Shown here one piece after another: positions 35,058 to 44,377 of a stretch of 64,000 nucleotides of DNA. This DNA is from an uncultured Lachnospiraceae bacterium (GTDB taxonomy: Bacteria > Bacillota > Clostridia > Lachnospirales > Lachnospiraceae). Numbering within the stretch: the first letter of the stretch is position 1; each line of letters starts with the position of its first letter. The translations under genes were made by a program, and so were the position numbers. The stretch spans positions 1 to 64,000 of the forward strand of contig CAMEJJ010000003.1 of the NCBI GenBank assembly GCA_945919795.1, written 5' to 3'. The notes beneath the pieces are model-generated. The model did no database searches and was not told where the DNA came from. It was given only the letters and a program-made list of their open reading frames with translations.

Positions 35058-37783
35058 CACACTAGTTTATCTAGTACCTCAATAATTTTTTCTTTTTCCC
35101 CACTTCCATTTGTCTTAAATCTTAACAACGGAATTTTATACATCTCCATTATATGATTTTTCATTAAATCTCGCGAAGCCTGTGTAGTATCTTCTTTGTG
35201 ATATTCATATCCATCAACTTCAATCGCGAGTACCGGTTTTTTGCCAATTCGGTTATATATCAGAAAGTCTAAATGCGTAGCCGGATTCATTGCATACTGA
35301 CATTCTCGTTCACTCAATAATTTTGGATCTCGAATTAACATATTCAACGGAAAATGACAGACAACGTCCAATTTTGAATACTTATTATTTGAAATAATAT
35401 TATCAATTAAAGAATACATTAAATTTTCTGAATCATATTCGGATATCTTCTTATGATCCTGCAAATATTTTTTTCTTTCCTCGGTATATTGCTTGTACAG
35501 ATAATCAAATATGGAATATATTTTACTATCTTCAACTTCAAAATTATTGTATTGAATGTAGTCTATTAAATCTGTTATATTGCGTTCTTTTTCTTGCTCA
35601 TTTCCAGACACAACTAGTATCAATTTTTTCTTTGCCCTTGAAACTGCAACATTAATTAAGAACGGATCATCTGCAAAATCCGATATCTCATCATCTACTG
35701 TAGAAATAATGATATTCTCTTTTTCTCTCCCTTGAAACTTATGAACTGTGGCAATATCAATATCAGCAATTTCCCTTTTTAATGCTTCAACTTGATTTTT
35801 GTAAGGCGCGATAATCCCTGTTTCTTTTAGATCAAAATTATGCTTTGGTATAACTTCATTCTTAATAGCATCTATCTGGCGTTGACTATAGTGATCCCGT
35901 TCATGATTACCTAAAACCGTTTTCACCACTAATAAAACATCATCTTCTCCTTGATCCTCTGTCATTATAATTAATTCGCCATGATAAAATTTCTGATTAC
36001 AGAAATTTATTATTTTGGGATGACATCTGTAATGCTCTCGTAGCAATGTTTGTGATACATTGGGCATCACCTCCAGAATGGATTGTAGAAAACTTTTCGT
36101 ATACAAATATCCGGAACTAATACTAAAACTATTAAATATAGCGGTTGCTCTTGCTTTTATATCATCTGTAACCACATTTGGAAGTTGTTTTATATCTCCC
36201 ACAATGACAACATTTTTTGCACAAGACAGTGCAAGTGCGCCGGTTGCAATATCTACCTGTGACGCTTCATCCATAATAAGATAATCATATACTACATCTG
36301 AATTCAGACTATTTCTTGATGAAAAAGTTGTGCTTAATATAACCGGATATTCTGTCAAAACTTCATAAGGCTCTTTCCATAAATTATCTTCATTGAAAAT
36401 TTTCCGACTGTTTTTACCTGAATATTTTCTAGCCAGTTTATCTTTTAATAATATCATGGATTGCTTACACAGATTATCAAGTAAATCGTCATTCATCTCA
36501 TTCAAATATTTCTCAATATTCTTAATTTCCTGATGCAGTTCTTTCTGTTTTTCTTTATAATACATCATCTGACACGAAGTAATTATTTTTGATATATCCT
36601 GATTGTAAAAACGCCATCCCGCTATTCCGTATTTTAGAAAAGCCTTTATCTTTAACAGAATTCCTACTTTCTTTTTCCTTTCTGAAATCATCTGGCATTC
36701 CTGCCATAGAAGCATCCAATTTTTTGATGAAAAACTGTTATTCAAAACAATATTTTTCCCAGCAATATCAGACTCCTCAACATATTGATTAAAATATTCG
36801 AATTCTGTTACTAACTGAGAATACTCTTGCCTTAAACACGCCAAAGTTTCTTTTTTGTAAAAAATATCTTCCAGCTGCAAGGATTGGCTATTAATTCTAT
36901 TTAACAATTCAGCTTTGTTTTCTTCTATTTTCCATGATGAGAAATCAGGATAATTCTTAACCTGATTTTCAACAAATGTTTTCTTATTAGCCGAACTACC
37001 TAAAACCGCAACAACAAACCCTAAATTGTTTTTTGAAGAAGCTAGTTTTTCATATACATTTTCTATTGCCGAATTATTATTTGATACTACTTGTACCGTT
37101 TTCCCTTGCATCAAGATATTTGCAATGATATTTAATATCGTTTGTGTTTTTCCCGTTCCGGGCGGTCCCTGAATTACACTAATCTGATTTTCCATGGCAT
37201 TTTTTACAGCCTTATATTGGCTATTATTACAACCGAACGGAAATATTGGTATGAATTCTTCCTTCTTTTTCTCAGTTTGAAATGCAGATGGATTTAAATA
37301 CTGTGCTAATGCAACTTCTCTTCCTACAAATCCAATTTTTTCAAACCTTTTTGCCAAAAGCTTTTCACCAGTTTCTTCATTTTTTATATCACTTAGATTG
37401 GCAATCTGTTTCAAATATTCAAATACATTAGCGGACCGCTCCTGGCTAAGACATGAAATCGTAATATTTAAGTCGCTTTTACAATAATCTCTTTCACTCC
37501 CGTCACCAAAACAAATGTGCCAATACAAGGCATTTGGACTTTTAAATTCATATATTGCTTTAACATCAAAAAATTCCCGACCTTCTCTACTGATACGATA
37601 CATAGTTGGATTCAAAACAATGGGGTCAGTCAGTCTTTCCACATTCAGATATCCATATGAATATATTTTTCCGTTATTATATTTTACATCCCATTTCATG
37701 GTTTTTACATTGTATTGACATGACAATATCTCCGATGTCTTTATTTCGCCCTTTACAATGACCATGGTGTATCTTGTGTTCAT
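35057..37783 (-). CDS. SF1 helicase with C-terminal nuclease-like domain
   Basis: This 908-aa protein has an N-terminal accessory region (1-190) and an Upf1-like superfamily 1 helicase: Walker A QGPPGTGKTQT near residue 205, DEASQ near 500, GDIKQLPN, REHYRCHP, and the late motifs HKFQGREKENIIIST and NVAVSRAKKKL. A coiled-coil-rich insertion lies between motifs I and II. The C-terminal 100 residues hold a DUF2726/restriction-endonuclease-like fold with HLDFLIYN and LAIEVDGYEYHKE, the Asp and Glu-x-Asp expected of a nuclease. Such helicase-nuclease fusions are common in phage-defence loci; this role is inferred. Confidence 0.85.
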   Translation of the reverse strand: MNTRYTMVIVKGEIKTSEILSCQYNVKTMKWDVKYNNGKIYSYGYLNVERLTDPIVLNPTMYRISREGREFFDVKAIYEFKSPNALYWHICFGDGSERDYCKSDLNITISCLSQERSANVFEYLKQIANLSDIKNEETGEKLLAKRFEKIGFVGREVALAQYLNPSAFQTEKKKEEFIPIFPFGCNNSQYKAVKNAMENQISVIQGPPGTGKTQTILNIIANILMQGKTVQVVSNNNSAIENVYEKLASSKNNLGFVVAVLGSSANKKTFVENQVKNYPDFSSWKIEENKAELLNRINSQSLQLEDIFYKKETLACLRQEYSQLVTEFEYFNQYVEESDIAGKNIVLNNSFSSKNWMLLWQECQMISERKKKVGILLKIKAFLKYGIAGWRFYNQDISKIITSCQMMYYKEKQKELHQEIKNIEKYLNEMNDDLLDNLCKQSMILLKDKLARKYSGKNSRKIFNEDNLWKEPYEVLTEYPVILSTTFSSRNSLNSDVVYDYLIMDEASQVDIATGALALSCAKNVVIVGDIKQLPNVVTDDIKARATAIFNSFSISSGYLYTKSFLQSILEVMPNVSQTLLREHYRCHPKIINFCNQKFYHGELIIMTEDQGEDDVLLVVKTVLGNHERDHYSQRQIDAIKNEVIPKHNFDLKETGIIAPYKNQVEALKREIADIDIATVHKFQGREKENIIISTVDDEISDFADDPFLINVAVSRAKKKLILVVSGNEQEKERNITDLIDYIQYNNFEVEDSKIYSIFDYLYKQYTEERKKYLQDHKKISEYDSENLMYSLIDNIISNNKYSKLDVVCHFPLNMLIRDPKLLSERECQYAMNPATHLDFLIYNRIGKKPVLAIEVDGYEYHKEDTTQASRDLMKNHIMEMYKIPLLRFKTNGSGEKEKIIEVLDKLV

Positions 37784-37926
37784 TTTTTATCTCTTTCTCT
37801 CTAGTGCTACTATCTAACCATTTTTTCTTTAATTATATGATGATATTAGTTAAGATGCCATAACTATAAGTAATATAAATTGAAACAGCAGGTAAGCATG
37901 TGATTACCTGCCATAAAAAACCGATC

Positions 37927-38036
37927 GCCTTTTTCAAAGGCATAATCTAATTTCTGATATACATATTTTCTACTTGTTCTTCAAATTCAACAAATGGTGT
38001 TGTTGTCTGGCGTATATGCATCCGCTTTTTTGTATG
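37927..38036 (-). pseudogene. Possible 3' remnant of a minus-strand gene with terminator
   Basis: A frame ending at 37947 finishes with TTTPFVEFEEQVENMYIRN, which has a coding look (Glu-rich, amphipathic). Just after the stop a 6-bp hairpin at 37927-37941 is followed on this strand by six T's, like a terminator. No good start exists. This may be the tail of a lost gene. Weak evidence. Confidence 0.2.
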
Positions 38037-38100
38037 TGATATTATTACACTTTTCACACCTTTATTACATATAACATTATCAAATATTATGAAATATCCA

Positions 38101-38128
38101 TAGACTATTTTTTTATACATGATATAAT
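38101..38128 (+). promoter_or_regulatory. Promoter of the Abi_2 locus
   Basis: TAGACT (38101-38106), a 16-bp spacer and a perfect TATAAT (38123-38128) predict a start near 38135, about 190 bp before the Abi_2 start codon. Confidence 0.6.
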
Positions 38129-38131
38129 GTA

Positions 38132-38325
38132 GCCATCTTGATACATGGCGGGCGATGAGTATGACCATAAGAGAGAAGGAAGCAAATCAGATATCCCAAT
38201 AAAGGAAAGCCACATAGGCTACCTCTACAGACAACTTTAGATGAGAAAGTTTAGGCAATAAGGAAAAATAAATTCGGACCACATTAGTAAATAAATAAAA
38301 CACAAATTTAGAAAGAAGATTTTCT
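38132..38325 (+). ncRNA. Candidate structured leader RNA of the Abi_2 gene
   Basis: The transcript predicted from the promoter has a leader of about 190 nt with no convincing frame. Three small stems are visible: GCCAT/ATGGC at 38132-38149, AGCC/GGCT at 38208-38220, and AACTTT/AAAGTT at 38233-38251. Such a long leader before an Abi-type toxin suggests a regulatory or antitoxin RNA. This is inference from layout; no known RNA family was recognised. Confidence 0.4.
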
Positions 38326-39306
38326 ATGGGGAACAAAAGTGACAAACCAAAGCAAACAGCTCAGCAACTGGTTGCAAAGATGAAAAATGAAAAAGGTATT
38401 AGTTTTAAATATACCTCTGAAAGCGATGCAGAAAACTACCTAGCTAATATCAATAATTATCTCCGAACAGCAGCATACCGAAAAAACTATCAAAAACATA
38501 CAAAAGGTATCAATAAAGGCAAATACATCTGTTTAGACTTTGCGTATTTGCAAGAATTATCTACTATTGATATGCATTTTCGTTTTATTGTTTCGAAAAT
38601 GTGCTTGGATATTGAACATGACTTGAAAGTTCAAATGTTAAAAGACATCGAAAGCGATCCGTATACAGATGGTTATGATATTGTAAAAAACTTCTTAGTT
38701 CAAAACTCTTATATTATTGGAAAACTCGAAGCCAACAGCGCTTCCCCTTTTACAAGTGATTTGATACATAAATATTTTACTATTCAACGCATATATAATA
38801 CAGGGAAGCAGAAGAAAGAAAATAAAATTGTTGCATATGACGATTGTCCTGCATGGGTATTATTAGAAATGCTTACTTTTGGAGACTTCATCAAATTCTA
38901 TGAATTTTATTATTCTTCCAGAAATTTTCCCAAGCTATCCACACCTGTCATAAATTTAGTTAAAAGCCTCAGAAATGGCGCTGCACACAATAATTGTATT
39001 TTAGCTGATTTGGCGCATGGTACATCCCGAGCTCCAAGCGAGATAAGCCAAGAAATCGCAAAAATCAATTCTATAAATTCAAATCAACGTAAAAAGAAGT
39101 TATCATGTAGGCCTATGTTAGAATTTACCTGCTTACTTTATGTGTATAAATTAATTGTATCTGATAAAGTGAAATTCTATAGAATAAAAGAACTTAAAGA
39201 TTTATTTTTCAAACGAATGCCACAAAAGAAAGGCTTCTTTAAAAATAATGATTTAATCCAGAGTAATTATGAATTTGCATGTAAAGTTATTTCTTCATTT
39301 TTTTGA
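38326..39306 (+). CDS. Abi_2 family abortive infection protein (AbiD/AbiF-like)
   Basis: This 326-aa protein resembles Abi_2 proteins, phage-exclusion toxins known from lactococci. Family features are the N-terminal ISFKYTSESDAENYLANINN, the YLRTAAYRKNY stretch, and LDFAYLQELSTIDMHFR. RNGAAHNN near residue 220 matches the R-N-x3-H signature of HEPN ribonucleases, so the toxic activity may be RNA cleavage. The ribosome site (AGAAAGAAG) is modest. It is a single gene with its own promoter and a long leader. Confidence 0.82.
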   Translation: MGNKSDKPKQTAQQLVAKMKNEKGISFKYTSESDAENYLANINNYLRTAAYRKNYQKHTKGINKGKYICLDFAYLQELSTIDMHFRFIVSKMCLDIEHDLKVQMLKDIESDPYTDGYDIVKNFLVQNSYIIGKLEANSASPFTSDLIHKYFTIQRIYNTGKQKKENKIVAYDDCPAWVLLEMLTFGDFIKFYEFYYSSRNFPKLSTPVINLVKSLRNGAAHNNCILADLAHGTSRAPSEISQEIAKINSINSNQRKKKLSCRPMLEFTCLLYVYKLIVSDKVKFYRIKELKDLFFKRMPQKKGFFKNNDLIQSNYEFACKVISSFF

Positions 39307-39703
39307 TATACACAAATGCCACAATTTGTCAAGCGTTTTTTTTACAATAGAATGTTGACAAATTGATACAAGATGCATATAATAATAACAGAATCATAAA
39401 AACATATGTGTTTTTGTAAGGACGGCGTTGCGACGGCGTTCTATTTTTTTGCCCTGGATTATTGATTGACACAATTCTTTGTATCATCGTATCATATGCA
39501 CGGTCGTTATCTTATTCTCTATCGTTCCATTTTTGCTTTTTATTATTATTCCTCTGCACAATCTGGTCAAATGCATCCTCCCTTTTGTTTTTATTCAGTT
39601 CATTTTTGCACTGTTGATGATATAATATACACAGATGCTTGTTTTGTACCTCGTGTCTTCGTGCATGCTACAACACTCATTACACGAATAAGGAGCAGTT
39701 AAA
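39307..39703. other. Intergenic region with a consensus promoter and candidate short RNA
   Basis: A strong promoter at 39355-39383 is followed within 75 bp by a hairpin (AAAAACA, TATG, TGTTTTT), two direct copies of GACGGCGTT at 39421 and 39432, and a T7 run at about 39444-39450. Further on is a second TTGACA at 39476-39481 with TATCAT 18 bp later. A TATAAT lies at 39619-39624. No gene is seen. Confidence 0.6.
39355..39383 (+). promoter_or_regulatory. Perfect-consensus sigma-70-type promoter
   Basis: TTGACA (39355-39360), exactly 17 bp, and TATAAT (39378-39383). It faces a T-run about 65 bp downstream and no gene, so the product would be a very short RNA. Confidence 0.8.
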
Positions 39704-40118
39704 ATGGGCGAGAAATTCACTAGCCGAGTAGGCTATTTGATTGGAAATTATTTCTATTGATCAAATAATCAAACAAGCTGGCATAAAATTTGGAACTAAA
39801 TTTACAACTGCCATGGTAAAAAAGATTCCTGGTACTGTATTAACAAAAATCAATCAGAAGGTAGGATTTAGATTCTTAACCAAATTTGGAGAAAAAGGTA
39901 TTATCAATATTGCTAAATTAGTCCCAGTTGTTGGCGGCGTCATTGGTGGGGGATTTGATTTAGTAGAAACCAAAGTTATTGTAAACAGAGCATACAAAAT
40001 GTTTATTAAAGGGGATTTAAGTGTTTTAAATGATAAAGATAATGAACAAATTATAGATATTGATGTAGATATGAATAATTTATCAGATTCAATAAGCTCA
40101 GAAAATCATGAAGAATAG
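39704..40118 (+). pseudogene. EcsC-family protein, broken near its N-terminus
   Basis: An AAGGAG site and ATG at 39704 open a frame (MGEKFTSRVGYLIGN) that stops at 39758. The rest of the protein is in the +1 frame from 39741, where TGA sits directly before a TTG codon. That second frame (125 aa) ends in the EcsC-family C-terminus: GFRFLTKFGEKGIINIAKLV, then PVVGGVIGGGFD and AYKMF. Most EcsC proteins are about twice this length, so a deletion with frameshift is likely. Translation from the TTG is possible. The next gene follows after 11 bp. Confidence 0.6.
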
Positions 40119-40129
40119 CGAGGTATTCT

Positions 40130-40957
40130 ATGGACAAATTACAATACGATAGCTTTTACAAATTTCTTGTTTCATTGGGAATAGTACTTATTACGCTCCC
40201 AATATTTGTGTTACTTTATATACTTAATGCAGACTATATCCTCATCAGTCAAAATGATTATAACAATTTATCTGCAATATCATTACAAAGCATTAAAACA
40301 CATGAGCATATTTTGCATCTAATCCATACGATAGTACCCATAATATCTATTCCTCTGATACTACTTGGAAGCATCCTAATTATCATTGGGTGTTATAAAT
40401 GGTATGGTATACAAAAAGAACTCGACCAACAAATAAAATCAGACACTATCACAAAAAAAATTAATGCTACCCAACTAAATGCGTCCGAAAGCACAGCAAA
40501 GGCATATAAAGAACTAACGTCTGAGCAAGAATCAGCTTCCCAAGTATCAACCGAAAAAGTTGTGAGATATATGGAAGTAGAAGATAAGTGTTTTAATCAT
40601 TTCCTGCCAAAACTGTCAAGAAGATACCATCTTAAACAAAATCTACTGATTGGAAATGTTGAATATGATATAGTCGGTATCTCCAAACGGAATTATACAG
40701 ATTTAATATTTGAAATAAAATACTGGATAATATTACCTACAGATGCTCGACTAAATCAACTTTTCTCCCATATAAATTGTTTAGGCGAAAACTATAAAAG
40801 AACTACCGACCATGACTTTGAATATGTAATCGTTGTTGTTACCCCAAAATCGCAAAAAGAACGTATTCAAGGTAAAGTTGAAGCTTTTTATTCAACTAAT
40901 ATACACAATATATCAGAAAAAGTTAATTTTGAGTTTTTTGCTGAAGAAGAATTATAA
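40130..40957 (+). CDS. Membrane-anchored protein with nuclease-like C-terminal domain
   Basis: This 275-aa protein has two membrane helices (about residues 12-32 and 66-90) around a short extracellular loop, a Ser/Thr/Glu-rich linker, and a cytosolic domain from about 140. The latter has VEYDIVGISKRNYTDLIFEI followed by KYW, with the Asp and Glu-x-Lys spacing of PD-(D/E)XK nucleases, and a strand YVIVVVTPKS. It follows the EcsC-like fragment by 11 bp, so the pair was probably one operon. Nuclease activity at the membrane is an inference; I know of no named family. Confidence 0.65.
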   Translation: MDKLQYDSFYKFLVSLGIVLITLPIFVLLYILNADYILISQNDYNNLSAISLQSIKTHEHILHLIHTIVPIISIPLILLGSILIIIGCYKWYGIQKELDQQIKSDTITKKINATQLNASESTAKAYKELTSEQESASQVSTEKVVRYMEVEDKCFNHFLPKLSRRYHLKQNLLIGNVEYDIVGISKRNYTDLIFEIKYWIILPTDARLNQLFSHINCLGENYKRTTDHDFEYVIVVVTPKSQKERIQGKVEAFYSTNIHNISEKVNFEFFAEEEL

Positions 40958-41002
40958 TTTTTGAAAAAATTATTGTCATTTGATTGTCACTCAACCCAAA
41001 AC

Positions 41003-41040
41003 GAGCCAAGAAACGCCGTAAATTTGGCATTTCTTGGCTC
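41003..41040 (-). terminator. Terminator of guaA
   Basis: GAGCCAAGAAACGCC pairs with GGCATTTCTTGGCTC (one mismatch) across an 8-nt loop, just past the guaA stop, with TTTT following on the minus strand. Confidence 0.85.
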
Positions 41041-41047
41041 ATGTACA

Positions 41048-42622
41048 TTATTCAAACTCAATCGTCCCCGGCGGCTTCGATGTAATATCAACCAGTACCC
41101 GGTTTACTCCTCTGACTTCATTAATAATTCTGCTCATAACCATCTGCAACACATCAAACGGGATATCCGCAGCCTCAGCCGTCATAAAGTCAATCGTCTT
41201 AACTGCACGAATGGCAACAGCATAATCATAGGTACGCTCATCACCCATAACACCAACCGATCTCATGTTGGTAAGTGCTGCAAAATACTGGTTCGGTGTC
41301 CAGGAAGGCTCAACACCATGTTCCTTTTTATATGCTGCAATAGCACCGTCAACTTCTTCACGGTAGATGTGATCAGCATCCTGCACAATACGCACTTTTT
41401 CTGCCGTCACTTCACCGACAATGCGGACACCAAGTCCGGGACCCGGAAAAGGCTGACGAAATACCAGTTTCTCCGGAATACCAAGTTCCAATCCGGCTTT
41501 TCTGACTTCATCTTTAAACAATAGCCGCAAAGGCTCAATGATTTCTTTAAAATCAACGTAATCGGGAAGTCCGCCAACATTGTGGTGCGATTTGATGACA
41601 GCAGATTCTCCACCCAGACCGGATTCTACAACATCAGGGTAAATGGTTCCCTGCGCAAGAAAATCCACTGTGCCGATTTTTTTCGCTTCTTCTTCAAAAA
41701 CACGGATAAATTCTTCACCGATTATCTTACGTTTCTTCTCCGGTTCTCCCACACCGGCAAGTTTATCGTAATATCTCTGTTGTGCATTGACACGGATAAA
41801 GTTTAAATCAAACTGTCCACCCTCACCAAAGATCTGTTCCACTTCATCGCCTTCATTTTTACGTAAAAGACCATGATCCACAAACACACAAGTAAGCTGC
41901 TTGCCAATGGCTTTTGCCAAAAGTCCTGCTGCCACGGATGAATCTACGCCACCGGACAATGCCAAAAGGACTTTTCCGTCTCCGACTTTTTCACGAATTT
42001 CCTGAATGGTATTTTCTACAAAAGAATCCATTCTCCAGTCGCCTGAACAACCGCAGATATTACGTACGAAATTGTAAAGCATCTTGGTTCCTTCGGGTGT
42101 ATGAAGTACTTCCGGATGGAACTGTATGCCATAAAGACCTTTTTCTATATTTTCACAGGCAGCTACCGGACAATTATCTGAATGTGCAACGGATTGAAAA
42201 CCATCCGCCATTTTTGCTATATAATCAAAATGGCTCATCCAGCAAAGTGTCTTTTGCGGAACATCCGTAAATAATGCAGAATTCGTATCTACGAAAATCT
42301 CTGTCTTTCCGTATTCCCTGTTATCTGCTCTTTTTACCTCTCCGCCTAAAACCTGCTGCATGAGCTGAGCTCCGTAACAAAGTCCTAAAACCGGAATTCC
42401 CAATTCAAACAATTCTTTTCTATATGTCGGTGCTCCTTCTTCATAACAACTGTTCGGTCCACCGGTTAAGATGATTCCCTTCGGATTCATTTCTTTAATC
42501 TTTTCAAGTTCCGTTTTGTAAGAATAAATCTCACAGTAAACATTACATTCACGTACCCTTCTGGCTACGAGCTGGTTGTACTGTCCGCCAAAGTCTAATA
42601 CAATGACCATTTCCTGACTCAT
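41048..42622 (-). CDS. guaA: GMP synthase (glutamine-hydrolysing)
   Basis: GuaA converts XMP to GMP using glutamine and ATP. The 524-aa protein has the class I glutaminase half (nucleophile in [10 protein letters not shown] near residue 83; later QFHPEV), the ATP pyrophosphatase loop [13 protein letters not shown] near residue 227, and the C-terminal dimerisation domain ending in [19 protein letters not shown] precedes the ATG. No purine riboswitch was seen in its leader. Confidence 0.98.
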   Translation of the reverse strand: MSQEMVIVLDFGGQYNQLVARRVRECNVYCEIYSYKTELEKIKEMNPKGIILTGGPNSCYEEGAPTYRKELFELGIPVLGLCYGAQLMQQVLGGEVKRADNREYGKTEIFVDTNSALFTDVPQKTLCWMSHFDYIAKMADGFQSVAHSDNCPVAACENIEKGLYGIQFHPEVLHTPEGTKMLYNFVRNICGCSGDWRMDSFVENTIQEIREKVGDGKVLLALSGGVDSSVAAGLLAKAIGKQLTCVFVDHGLLRKNEGDEVEQIFGEGGQFDLNFIRVNAQQRYYDKLAGVGEPEKKRKIIGEEFIRVFEEEAKKIGTVDFLAQGTIYPDVVESGLGGESAVIKSHHNVGGLPDYVDFKEIIEPLRLLFKDEVRKAGLELGIPEKLVFRQPFPGPGLGVRIVGEVTAEKVRIVQDADHIYREEVDGAIAAYKKEHGVEPSWTPNQYFAALTNMRSVGVMGDERTYDYAVAIRAVKTIDFMTAEAADIPFDVLQMVMSRIINEVRGVNRVLVDITSKPPGTIEFE

Positions 42623-42972
42623 GCCGCTCCTCCTTTAGATGATTTTTGCACAATGTTTCTGCGTAATCTATTATAAATTCATGCATATATGAAAGTCAAA
42701 ACAAATTTCCTAATATAACGAAGCAATTCAAAATAATACAGCAAATAAAATCTAAATAGAATCTAAATAAAAACTATGAATAAACACAATTAATAAAACT
42801 ATTCATTAAAACAATTTACAGATAAACCCGAATAATAGTAAACAATCATTGCAAAATAAAATGAAAAAACAAACCAATACAGTCGTCAATATAGCAGACC
42901 AAAACCGAGCGATGAAATAAAGATGACTTTTCTTCCAAGAAATGATATAGTCATTTTATATGGAGGTTTAAT
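42623..42972. other. Divergent intergenic region of guaA and trkA
   Basis: It contains the guaA promoter at 42670-42699, an A-rich stretch with two direct copies of AATCTAAATA (about 42749 and 42760), and the trkA ribosome site TGGAGG. No conserved purine or c-di-AMP riboswitch core could be recognised. Confidence 0.5.
42670..42699 (-). promoter_or_regulatory. guaA promoter
   Basis: On the minus strand TTGACT (42694-42699), 18 bp, and TATAAT (42670-42675) form a strong promoter about 50 bp from the guaA start. Confidence 0.75.
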
Positions 42973-44361
42973 ATGTTCCAATCAAAAAATACGACTCACA
43001 GAGGCTTAAATATTATTATTGTCGGCTACGGAAAAGTTGGTTCTGCTCTTATTGAGCAGTTATCACAAGAAGGTCATGACATTACTCTCATTGATACCAA
43101 TTCGGAAAAAATCCAGGCTGCAACAAATCTTTATGACATCATGGGTGTTACCGGAAACGGTGCCAGCTACAGCGTTCAGATGGAAGCCGGAGTAGAAGGG
43201 GCTGACTTGTTAATAGCGGTTACCGCATCCGATGAATTAAATCTATTGTGCTGTACCATTGCAAGGCGTGTTGCCGATTGTGCTGCCATCGCCAGGGTCA
43301 GGACACCCGATTACAGCAATGAAGTCGGCTACTTAAGAGACAAACTGGGGCTTGCCATGATTATTAATCCGGAGTTAGAGGCCGCTAAGGAAGCATCCCG
43401 TATTCTGGCCATGCCGACAGCCCTAGAGGTCAATCCGTTTGCACATGGTCAGGCAGAAATGATCAACTATAAAGTGCCCGAAGGAAGTATTTTAGATGGA
43501 CTTGCAATCATGGATCTAAGCCGCCGTGTCAAATGTAACATTTTGATTTGCGCAGTCGAAAGGGAGAAAGAGGTGCACATTCCTTCCGGCACGTTTACCA
43601 TACAGGCCGGCGATGTTATTTCTTTTGTTGCCTCACGGAAAACGGCACGAAAGTTTATGCAGGAAATCGGCGTGAACACCCATAAAGTCAAGGATACTTT
43701 AATCATTGGCGGTGGAAAAGCTTCCTATTATCTTGCCAACCAACTTCTGCTGATGGGCGTAAATGTAAAAATTATTGAAATAAATCGTAAGCGTTGTGAG
43801 GAATTGAGCATTTTACTGCCCAAGGCCATCATTATTAACGGCGACGGAACCGATGAAGAATTACTGAGTGAAGAAGGCATTGAAAATGTCGAATCGTTTG
43901 TTCCTCTAACCGGAATTGATGAAGAAAATATTATGCTTACCCTACATGCCAAACAGGTATCCAAGGCAAAGATTATTACCAAAATCAACCGAATCAATTT
44001 TAAAAATGTCATTGATCAGCTGGATCTTGGCAGTCTGATTTATCCAAGATATATTACTTCCGAAGCTATCATTGCTTATGTCCGTGCCAAAAAGGATTCC
44101 ATGGACAGCAACATTGAAACACTGTATCACTTATTCGATCATCGTGCTGAAGCAATCGAATTCCGTGTGGATGAAAAATCTGACGTTACCAACATCTCAT
44201 TGGCAGAGCTTCCTCTCAAAAAGAATCTGCTGATAGCATTCATCAATCGTAACGGAACGATTATCATCCCCAGTGGTAACGATTGTATCAAAGTCGGCGA
44301 CACGGTTATGGTTGTTACCACCCATACCGGTTTTCATGATATTCGAGATATTTTGCGTTAG
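42973..44361 (+). CDS. trkA: Trk potassium uptake regulatory subunit TrkA
   Basis: This 462-aa cytosolic protein gates the TrkH potassium channel in response to nucleotides. It has two Rossmann RCK_N domains (IIIVGYGKVGSALIEQL at about residue 15 and TLIIGGGKASYYLANQL near 240), each followed by an RCK_C domain. Length is normal. It lies 16 bp before trkH and is co-transcribed with it. Confidence 0.96.
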   Translation: MFQSKNTTHRGLNIIIVGYGKVGSALIEQLSQEGHDITLIDTNSEKIQAATNLYDIMGVTGNGASYSVQMEAGVEGADLLIAVTASDELNLLCCTIARRVADCAAIARVRTPDYSNEVGYLRDKLGLAMIINPELEAAKEASRILAMPTALEVNPFAHGQAEMINYKVPEGSILDGLAIMDLSRRVKCNILICAVEREKEVHIPSGTFTIQAGDVISFVASRKTARKFMQEIGVNTHKVKDTLIIGGGKASYYLANQLLLMGVNVKIIEINRKRCEELSILLPKAIIINGDGTDEELLSEEGIENVESFVPLTGIDEENIMLTLHAKQVSKAKIITKINRINFKNVIDQLDLGSLIYPRYITSEAIIAYVRAKKDSMDSNIETLYHLFDHRAEAIEFRVDEKSDVTNISLAELPLKKNLLIAFINRNGTIIIPSGNDCIKVGDTVMVVTTHTGFHDIRDILR

Positions 44362-44377
44362 CGGAGGCTAATTTGAA

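Larger units (their letters stand above)
37784..38325. other. Intergenic region between helicase and Abi gene
   Basis: It holds two hairpins (37888-37911, GCAGGTAA with its complement; 37927-37941, GCCTTT-TTC-AAAGGC), a possible decayed minus-strand frame at 37947-38168, and the promoter and long leader of the Abi_2 gene. Confidence 0.6.

Noticed and set aside
40961-41524. 187-codon plus-strand frame opposite guaA
   Set aside because: It lies antisense to conserved guaA sequence and includes its terminator; composition follows the reverse complement of guaA codons.
42623-42972. Purine riboswitch before guaA or c-di-AMP riboswitch before trkA
   Set aside because: No conserved core sequence or pairing of either class could be found, and the guaA promoter lies only about 50 bp from its start codon, too close for a riboswitch.
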